The notes below the pieces were generated by a model. It saw only the letters and a list, made by a program, of their open reading frames with translations, was not told the DNA's origin and searched no databases. A program made the translations under genes and the position numbers. DNA of 63,014 nt from Hondaea fermentalgiana (lineage: Eukaryota; Sar; Bigyra; Thraustochytrida; Thraustochytriidae), in the NCBI GenBank assembly GCA_014084085.1, contig NPFB01000055.1, positions 47,420-110,433 on the forward strand, in the 5' to 3' direction. Below, piece by piece: positions 56,744 through 63,014 of this stretch. The stretch's first letter is position 1. Each line of letters starts with the position of its first letter.

Positions 56744-59221
56744 CTACTGGCCAAGAATCTGTGCAATCTGTCTGCGTTTGGTCTTGAGGTTCGTTTGCGG
56801 GTGAAACGAGTATTGCGGTCCCGTTTGCTTCGGTCCATTGCCTCGGGACAAATTAAAGGGCTCCGGCACGGTGTACGGTGCAGATTGAATTCTATCGGCG
56901 TCTTCGAGAAATACCTTGGCCTCACGATCGCGCAGGTCTTGCGCCTGACGCTTTGCCAGCTCTTGCTTTTCCAAGTGGCGGTTAAGACCTCGCACTACGA
57001 CACGGCCGCCGACACGACCGCCGCCTTCTGCAGAAGCGGGCCGAGGTACGCCCGCATTCACTGTCGGAGTAAAGGTGCACTCACGAAGCTCCTCGAACTC
57101 TTGCTCACGCTTTTGTTCCAAAAGACGAAGCTCTTTGTGACGACGACTGCGCTCGATATGCTCAATAGTCTGCTCTGCGTTGAAACGAGAGAGCCGGATC
57201 GCGGCTGACGGCTCTGCTCCCGGTCGATTGAGGGTTTTGGGCTTGAAGGTGCAGTCCTTGAGCGACTCCTCGGCCACTTGCGAGCGCGCCATTTCCCGGT
57301 AATGACGGCCGCGCTCGTTCCGGTGCAAGTCTTCGAAGAGTGCTGGACCAGCCTTGTGCGTGCCGCGCACAATTTCGGCAGATACACGGTTGATCTGGGG
57401 CTTGTGTTCATATTGTGAATAATAGTGCTCGCGAATGGATGCCCGCAGGCGCTCCTTGCGTTCCTGATCTCGACGCGCGAGTCGCTCGTAGCGCTGCTCC
57501 TCGGTCTCGGCGAGAAGTTCTGGCCGCGAGCGCACGAGAATTGCTTCAGGACGATGCGTTTTCGGACGAAAGGTGGCAACTCCAGACATATCATGCGCCG
57601 CAGCCTGACGTTGCTGAGCGCGCTGGCGACGAAGCTCCTCGAGTTTTTGCTGACGATCCACAAAATTGGTCGCTCCATCGTACAGTTCGTTACCGCGGAG
57701 AAGACTTGCAGAGTTACTCGACACCTTGGGCTGAAAATTGCACTCGCCATCCTGCTGCTGGGCAGCCATTTGCTCGCGATGCTTTTTCCGCTCGTGAACG
57801 CTGTTGTTCCGGCTAAGCAGGCGATCCACGACATTTCCAGAGGGGACTTCGCCGCGACGCAGCGAGGCGCCGAGCGCAAGACGTTGTGATTCTTCGTTAA
57901 TGGTCGGTTTAAAGGTGAGATTGCCGTCGCTAAGCTCAAATTCGAGCTGTTTCTTCACGAGACGCTCTTGCTTTTCGCGCTGGACCCGTGCAGCGCGACG
58001 CTCGATGGGCTCATAGTCCGTTTGTTTGGCAATCTCCTCGGATACAGGGTTCACTCGGGGACGGAAGGGCTGCGCTTGCATTTCGGCTTCCTCAAGCTCG
58101 CGCTTGGCACGTTCACGTGCGGCCCAACGTTCACTAGCATCTAGATGCAGGCGTTTTTCTACTGGCACGTGATTTCGATACGCTTCTTTGACGCGCTGTT
58201 GCCATTCTGATGTGACTTCGTTTGGCTGCGCGAGTGAGATATCTGGCTTGAAGGGACAGTCCTTTTGCAACTCTGCAGATTCACGTGCTGCGCGTTCCTC
58301 CTCGAAGCGCACCCAATATTCACTCTTGGGCTGAGCGAGTCGCAAAAGACGCTCTTCCGGGGTTTCGTTGCGCAGTTTGGACGCAATGTTTGTTCCTTTG
58401 GAGCGTGCGAGCCGTGGTTTAAAGGTGCAGTCCCGGGCGCGTTCCTCCTCGACCTGGCGTCGGACTTGATCAAGTGTTTTCCGAGTAAATTTGGCGGAGT
58501 GGACACCAGCAGAGTGGGGACGTCTTCCGCTCGCAGATTGCGGGCGTCCCCCGCCGGCCCTTGACCATGGCATTGACGTGTTGCGATCTCTTCTTTGTTT
58601 ATTTTCCTCACGCTGCTGATTTTCAAGGCTCTCGAGGCGGGCCTTTTCTTGCTCGCGTTGTTCTCGCTCCTTTTCTTCGACTTCCTTGGCTAATTGTTGT
58701 ACCTCGAGCTTGGCAGCAACGGCCTCTTCTCGTTCTCGTAGCAGTCGCTCAATCAAAGCTTCGCGCGCCTCGCGGCTTCGATACCTTGTCGCAGCATCAG
58801 CATCAGCAGCAACAGTCTTTGGCTTGAGCTCGCTGCTACTGTTGTTGTTGTTGTTGTTGTTCATCACACTTGCTTCTCTTAACTCGTGTACTTGAGAGAA
58901 GGTTTCATCTCTGCTTGTTTCTCGCGTAGACGGTGACGAAGCCGCAATTTCCGACTCTGTGTGTTCGCCCGGGTGACGCTGACTTGTGCTGCGGTTGAGC
59001 GCGAGATTGCTTCCGAAAGACCCTTGCTCGTTGTTAACATCAACTTCGCTCACGTTCAGGCGCCAATCTCCCACGGCAAAAGCCTCTTCATGGAAATCCA
59101 TTTGTCCATCCACTTCGTTGGGTGACGTTGCTGCGGCCAGCAGCTCAAGGTCTCTCGACATGAGCTCCTCCGCGCGCCGAATGGCGGCCTCCACTTCGTC
59201 CAGCGCGTCGTCGGGCTCCAT
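56744..59221 (-). CDS. Coiled-coil protein with ten FxP repeats, possibly cytoskeletal/ciliary
   Basis: 825 residues; start at the ATG of MEPDDALDEVEAAIRR. Residues 1-170 are acidic/serine-rich with an Asn run, followed by an E/R/K/Q-rich coiled coil (about 150-210). From about 240 to the end, a motif [C/T]-x-F-x-P-x-[I/V/T]-[N/S] occurs ten times with roughly 50-65 residue spacing: CTFKPRL, CPFKPDIS, QPFRPRVN, LTFKPTIN, CNFQPKVS, ATFRPKTH, YEHKPQIN, CTFKPKTL, CTFTPTVN and YSFHPQTN. Between motifs are R/E-rich helices such as ERWAARERAKRELEEAEMQ. Repeats of this style are common in microtubule- and flagellum-associated proteins of protists, so a cytoskeletal role is plausible, but I cannot name a family. 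Divergent neighbour none; it shares direction with beta-COP. Confidence 0.75.
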   Translation of the reverse strand: MEPDDALDEVEAAIRRAEELMSRDLELLAAATSPNEVDGQMDFHEEAFAVGDWRLNVSEVDVNNEQGSFGSNLALNRSTSQRHPGEHTESEIAASSPSTRETSRDETFSQVHELREASVMNNNNNNNSSSELKPKTVAADADAATRYRSREAREALIERLLREREEAVAAKLEVQQLAKEVEEKEREQREQEKARLESLENQQREENKQRRDRNTSMPWSRAGGGRPQSASGRRPHSAGVHSAKFTRKTLDQVRRQVEEERARDCTFKPRLARSKGTNIASKLRNETPEERLLRLAQPKSEYWVRFEEERAARESAELQKDCPFKPDISLAQPNEVTSEWQQRVKEAYRNHVPVEKRLHLDASERWAARERAKRELEEAEMQAQPFRPRVNPVSEEIAKQTDYEPIERRAARVQREKQERLVKKQLEFELSDGNLTFKPTINEESQRLALGASLRRGEVPSGNVVDRLLSRNNSVHERKKHREQMAAQQQDGECNFQPKVSSNSASLLRGNELYDGATNFVDRQQKLEELRRQRAQQRQAAAHDMSGVATFRPKTHRPEAILVRSRPELLAETEEQRYERLARRDQERKERLRASIREHYYSQYEHKPQINRVSAEIVRGTHKAGPALFEDLHRNERGRHYREMARSQVAEESLKDCTFKPKTLNRPGAEPSAAIRLSRFNAEQTIEHIERSRRHKELRLLEQKREQEFEELRECTFTPTVNAGVPRPASAEGGGRVGGRVVVRGLNRHLEKQELAKRQAQDLRDREAKVFLEDADRIQSAPYTVPEPFNLSRGNGPKQTGPQYSFHPQTNLKTKRRQIAQILGQ

Positions 59222-59855
59222 GATTGCTGCTTGCTTCTCGTGTATGCGCCACACTGCCGACGCTGCCTCGTGGCCTCCTCAGACGCGTCGGTCGACGGGT
59301 CTGCAGCCAGAAAGCGCTACGCTACGCAACGCAACGCGGCGCGGCACCCACCCGTCTGCCGTGGTTGAGTTTGGGCTTGCTGCCTTGCTCCAAGTTGCTT
59401 GTGGCCGTTGCCGTTATCGTGAGAGAGCCAGAGATGTCACTTGCCAATGGAGTTTAGGGCACGACTTAGTTTATTTTTTTCCCCCCTCATCCAAGGCTTC
59501 TACGACAAGCAAACTGTGGACTTGACTACTTACTTTGCGAGTAGAAGAAGAAGAAGAAGAAGAAGAAGAAGAAGATTGGTACTCTTGTCATTTTGCCTGT
59601 TCATATGTTGCGTTGCCGAAATTGGGCGTCGACCTTCGGGTTGCGGGCAAGGTAAGAGAGTTCGCAATGTTGCTCTTGGCCCGCAAGCACCTCTCTCCTC
59701 GCAGTCTCCCCATCGAAGGCAAGAAATGTGGCAGCCTGGATCGAAAGAGATCCGAGAGGAAAAGCATGTACGTCAAGTGTTGAAACTAGGCTGTCATAAC
59801 CTCATAGCTGGCAGTGCTCGAAGCGATGAAAAGGGAAAAGTAGTAATCTGTCTCA
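59222..59855. other. Spacer upstream of the FxP-repeat gene, 3' of beta-COP
   Basis: 634 bp containing GCAACGCAACGCGGCGCGG repeats near 59325, a GAA microsatellite, and the beta-COP 3' flank. No gene seen. Confidence 0.35.
59543..59575. repeat. GAA trinucleotide microsatellite
   Basis: About eleven tandem AGA/GAA units. Confidence 0.95.
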
Positions 59856-62729
59856 TCATTGTTTGTTGGTCTTTTGCATAAAAGTGACGCGGTCGCCGAG
59901 CGAGAGCGCAATGCCCTGGGCCTTGGCGCGGATGCGGCAAAAGCCAGTGACGGTGCCTCCAACGGCCTCGATGCTAACATTGACAAGCGCGTCCTCGCCA
60001 AAGACGGACCGCGCATAAAGGTTGGCGGCCAAAAAGTTGCAAGGGCCGTTCGCTTTGGTCGATCCCCGACTCAAGCACTTCATGTTTGTTGACGCAATGA
60101 TGTGGTCGAGGTACTCGTCGACATCGGTAATGAGAGTATTGACAGCGACCTTGTTCTCCCACTCGAACTCGGCCCACATGGAGCGGAAGGCGGCGTCCGA
60201 GCAGGTGGCTGGCTTGATGTAGTCCATAATCTCAATGGGGATCTCGTTAAGGTTGATGACCGTGTGCGCCGAAGAGGTCGAGGAGTCATAGACGATGTTG
60301 CCGAAAATCTGGCCGGTCTCAGTGCTAGACACCTTGATATTGGCCTTAAAGCGACGGAACGAGTTGGGACCGATATTGTAGCTCTGCGGCCTCTCCACGA
60401 GGCGAAGATCGCCCATGGTAGAAAGCTCAACGGTGAGGTTCGAGAGCGTGTTGGGCGTGCGGTTGATGACTAGAATGTCGAGGACAATGTCGTAGTCGTG
60501 CACGGTGACCTGCGTCTCGGCGTACACTGGGTCCGAGAAACCCGTCAGCTGGTGCACGTGGGCAAGCTGCTCGGCAAAATCGGAGCCATCGCCCATGCCA
60601 GCGGCCCTGGAGAGCGAGGCCTCGTCGTCGAGATCGACGTCCGTGGTTCCAAGCGCGCGTCGCGCCTTGAGCTGACGAAAGAGAATGAGGTCGTCGGGCT
60701 GCGTGGCGACGCCGGCGGCAGCATCCGCCTCGCGGTCGCGGAGCGCCTTGCGCTCGTGCTCAATGACGCTCGTAAAGACACGGCGGCAATCGTCAAGGAC
60801 TGCCGTCTCGACTTCGTCGAGCACGGTGGGGTCAAGCAGAGTCCGAATCACAAAGGAAATACGCTCGTAAGAGTCCTTGTCGAGGCGCATGGGGCCCTTG
60901 GCGACCTTGCCGGCCTGAACCATGGAGCAGCAGGTCATGAGGAGTTTGACGGTAGTCCGCTTGACAAGGTCGTCTTCGGCGCCGCGCTCGCGACGCATGC
61001 GGAGGACAATCTTCATGAGTGATGCCACAGCCGCAGCCCCAAGAAGGTAGTTGCCCTTGAGCATGAGCTTGCGCAGAGTCGGGTCCGAGTTACTGCTACC
61101 CAACTCGTCCTCGTCAATCGCAGACGTAAGAGCGGTTTGAGTAGCATAGGTGCCATCGGCCAAGACAGTCACCTTGGTCTGGGTCTTGGCCAGGACCTGG
61201 GCAACGGGCTTGCTCGCCTCGTCGTCGTCGTCTTCTTCCCCGTCCTCCGTGGCGTGTTTGCGTGCCTCCGCGCCAACAAAAGGGAGCTCTCCAAAGCACG
61301 CGTAAATGGACTCAATGGCCTCGCGGCGCAGCTCGTCCGTGTCCGTGTACTCGCCGAGAATCCAGAGTGCCACGCGATAGACCTGGGCAGTCTTGATGTC
61401 CGGGAGCGCCTCGATGAGCTTGCTCACGACCGAGGCGCGCATTTCCGTGTACACGGCCACGATTTCGCGGACAAAGAGAATGACGTTGATTGCGCCCTCA
61501 CTGCTAAGAAAGTCGAGAAGAAGGTGCACCACGGAGCTGGCCACGTTAGCAAAACGAATAGCACACTGATGAATGGCCTTTACGAGCATCTGGCGGTACT
61601 CTGCTGCGGACTCGCGATCCATATCCTTGCTCTGGGTCTTAAGGATCTCCTTCTTCAGCATGAGCACCACCTCGTTGATGTTGCGGGGCGAGACGAGCTC
61701 CATGCTAATGGCGAGCGTCTTGCGGCGAATGTCAGCGTTCGGGCTCGCGAGCGCGCGCATAATATCCATGAGGAGTCCCTGGAGGATCTTGGAGTGATGG
61801 CGGCGCATTTCCATGAGCTTTTCAAGCACGATAAGCTTGACGTTGTTGTCGCTCTCGGCATTGAGCAGCATGGTGTAGGTTTCGGCGGCAGCGCGCACGG
61901 CGGTGGGCGCAGACGACAGCGAAACGAGCGTCCAGGCCGCCTCGTAGCACACAGCCGAGGACTGCGACTGGAGCAGCTGAAAGATAATTTTGATGAAGCG
62001 CGACTTTTGCGCCGGGTTGGTGCGACAGACCTTGCGGGTGAGCTCGAGGATGACGAGCTGGAAGCCGTCGCCATACTTTTGCACGTTCTCGACGTTTTCC
62101 ACAAAGTAGTCAATGGCCTTTTCTTGCGAGCACTGGTAAAGCATCAAAAACGCGTTGCGGCGTGCGCTGGCGTCGGCTTCGTTCTTCAGAAAGGTCTCGA
62201 TGAGATCGTCGGCATCGGGCATGAGATCGTCACCAAAGTTCTTAAAAATGGTGTACACGGCCATGACGGCGTACTTGCGCACGTACGCGTGGCGATGCTC
62301 GAGGTTCTCCTTGACGGCGGCCACGAGGGGCTCCACGATGTCGGCTTCCTTGACGCGGCAGAGGAAGCGGAGCGTGTAGCCACGGATGAACTCGTTGGGA
62401 TGTTTGAGATTCATGAGAAGCGCATTACACATGAGGATCATCTCTTCGCGGAGCTTGCCGTCCTCGCCGTACTTTTCCACGCACTCCCAGTACAAGGAGA
62501 CCAGCTTTTTCACCTCGTGGTCCTGCGAGGGGACGCAGTACCGGATCACCGTCATGAGGAGCTTCGGCAGCGATTCGCCATTGAGGAGCAGCAGAATGAG
62601 CGTTTTCAGGCCGCGCACCTGCTGCCCGGGCTTGCCGCTCTCGAGGTCCTCCTGGATCTCCTGCGCCGTTGGGGGCATGCCCTTATCCATATGGATCAGG
62701 AGCGTGCAGTTCCGCTCCATGGTCGTCAT
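59856..62729 (-). CDS. COPB1: Coatomer subunit beta (beta-COP)
   Basis: 957-residue beta-COP (human 953), one of the large adaptor-like subunits of the COPI coat that mediates Golgi-to-ER and intra-Golgi vesicle traffic. The N-terminal two thirds are HEAT-like helical repeats (LKHPNEFIRGYTLRFLCRVKE, HRHAYVRKYAVMAVYTIFKN, SSAVCYEAAWTLVSLSSAPTA, DRESAAEYRQMLVKAIHQCA), then an acidic linker with DDDDEASKP near 510 and the appendage domain from about 740 (TGFSDPVYAETQVTVHDYDI, LVVNRTPNTL-like, RLVERPQSYNIGPNSFRRFKA, NEIPIEIMDYIKPATCSDAAFR). Start at the first ATG; a second ATG three codons in is equally possible. Right flank is divergent from a possible partial gene at the window edge. Confidence 0.96.
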   Translation of the reverse strand: MTTMERNCTLLIHMDKGMPPTAQEIQEDLESGKPGQQVRGLKTLILLLLNGESLPKLLMTVIRYCVPSQDHEVKKLVSLYWECVEKYGEDGKLREEMILMCNALLMNLKHPNEFIRGYTLRFLCRVKEADIVEPLVAAVKENLEHRHAYVRKYAVMAVYTIFKNFGDDLMPDADDLIETFLKNEADASARRNAFLMLYQCSQEKAIDYFVENVENVQKYGDGFQLVILELTRKVCRTNPAQKSRFIKIIFQLLQSQSSAVCYEAAWTLVSLSSAPTAVRAAAETYTMLLNAESDNNVKLIVLEKLMEMRRHHSKILQGLLMDIMRALASPNADIRRKTLAISMELVSPRNINEVVLMLKKEILKTQSKDMDRESAAEYRQMLVKAIHQCAIRFANVASSVVHLLLDFLSSEGAINVILFVREIVAVYTEMRASVVSKLIEALPDIKTAQVYRVALWILGEYTDTDELRREAIESIYACFGELPFVGAEARKHATEDGEEDDDDEASKPVAQVLAKTQTKVTVLADGTYATQTALTSAIDEDELGSSNSDPTLRKLMLKGNYLLGAAAVASLMKIVLRMRRERGAEDDLVKRTTVKLLMTCCSMVQAGKVAKGPMRLDKDSYERISFVIRTLLDPTVLDEVETAVLDDCRRVFTSVIEHERKALRDREADAAAGVATQPDDLILFRQLKARRALGTTDVDLDDEASLSRAAGMGDGSDFAEQLAHVHQLTGFSDPVYAETQVTVHDYDIVLDILVINRTPNTLSNLTVELSTMGDLRLVERPQSYNIGPNSFRRFKANIKVSSTETGQIFGNIVYDSSTSSAHTVINLNEIPIEIMDYIKPATCSDAAFRSMWAEFEWENKVAVNTLITDVDEYLDHIIASTNMKCLSRGSTKANGPCNFLAANLYARSVFGEDALVNVSIEAVGGTVTGFCRIRAKAQGIALSLGDRVTFMQKTNKQ

Positions 62730-62939
62730 CGTGCTCTACGCTGTCTCGCGCCGACCGCCTGGACGACTGCCTGCCTCCCTGCGCGTATCTACGTCTGCCT
62801 CCGCCCGCGCCCGCGCACGCACGCACGCCAGCAAGCGAGCGAGCGAGCGAGCAAGCAAGCAAGCACGGCTTTGGCTGCCACCTGGTCGGCTCAATGCCGT
62901 TCGCGCTCCTGCGGTCTGTCTGCGCGCCGGGCCCAGGCG
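62730..62939. promoter_or_regulatory. Possible bidirectional promoter upstream of beta-COP
   Basis: 210 bp between the beta-COP start and an ATG on the plus strand. Contains GCAC then AGCG/AGCA tandem repeats at about 62812-62866. Confidence 0.35.
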
Positions 62940-63014
62940 ATGAGCCTCTTGCTCCGCCGCGCGCCGCCCGCGCCCTGGCTCCGCCCCCGCCGCGCCCGGG
63001 TCGCGTCGCGCCGC
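62940..63014 (+). CDS. Possible 5' end of a mitochondrial protein gene (cut by window edge)
   Basis: An ATG followed by 25 open codons to the end of the window, translating as MSLLLRRAPPAPWLRPRRAR and onward with only basic, hydrophobic and Pro residues and no acidic ones, as in a mitochondrial presequence. Head-to-head placement with beta-COP fits the alternating gene layout here. GC-rich sequence often yields R/A/P-rich open frames by chance, so this is tentative. Confidence 0.3.
   Translation, partial: MSLLLRRAPPAPWLRPRRARVASRR

Overview
The window looks like nuclear DNA of a compact, GC-rich, intron-poor eukaryote. It holds about 22 full-length protein genes in 63 kb, nearly all with a single uninterrupted reading frame, the standard genetic code, and a strong preference for G or C at third positions. 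The conserved set (nuclear-basket TPR, Msh6, beta-COP, USP39/Sad1, mitochondrial EF-G, Qri7/OSGEPL1, a PKA-type kinase) is eukaryotic. Tetraspanin, lipase-maturation-factor and STAND-type WD40 genes together with very few introns fit a marine stramenopile of the thraustochytrid/labyrinthulomycete kind. That placement is inference from gene style, not from a phylogeny.

Layout from left to right: tetraspanin (+), mitochondrial TsaD (-), an FG-repeat-bearing TPR/MLP (+), a possible Mediator-27-like protein (+), a small secreted ten-cysteine protein (-), a piggyBac-like element with TTAA-flanked 16-bp terminal inverted repeats spanning an assembly gap, a claudin-like plus double-PqiA membrane protein (-), mtEF-G1 (+), and a giant piggyBac-transposase-derived protein with five N-terminal repeat modules (+). 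Next come a two-exon STAND-like winged-helix/WD40 protein that lacks its ATPase (-), a leucine-rich-repeat protein (+), an NADP alcohol dehydrogenase (-), a 2.1-kb low-complexity spacer, MSH6 (-), USP39 (-), a protein with an N-terminal Atg8-interacting motif (+), a polyQ coiled-coil protein (-), lipase maturation factor (+), an unknown coiled-coil protein (-), a GNAT acetyltransferase (+), a secreted protein with a lysine-rich amphipathic segment and a cysteine-rich domain (-), a 2.4-kb spacer, a PKA-like kinase (+), a ten-fold FxP-repeat protein (-), beta-COP (-), and a possible start of a mitochondrial protein at the right edge (+).

Genes mostly alternate strand, in head-to-head pairs that share short spacers (about 200 to 900 bp) and tail-to-tail pairs that end close together. 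There is no operon-like functional grouping: the neighbours serve unrelated housekeeping roles (nuclear transport, splicing, mismatch repair, vesicle coating, mitochondrial translation and tRNA modification).

The most interesting content is accessory. (1) A piggyBac-type element and a catalytically degenerate, domesticated-looking piggyBac transposase fused to a repeated chromatin-reader-like module lie 8 kb apart. (2) A STAND-type protein keeps the winged-helix, helical arm and about a dozen WD repeats but has no P-loop ATPase. (3) A eukaryotic fusion joins a claudin-like four-helix region to two bacterial-type PqiA domains. (4) A TPR homologue carries its own FG domain and a long acidic tail. 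(5) Two secreted cysteine-rich proteins have no recognisable family.
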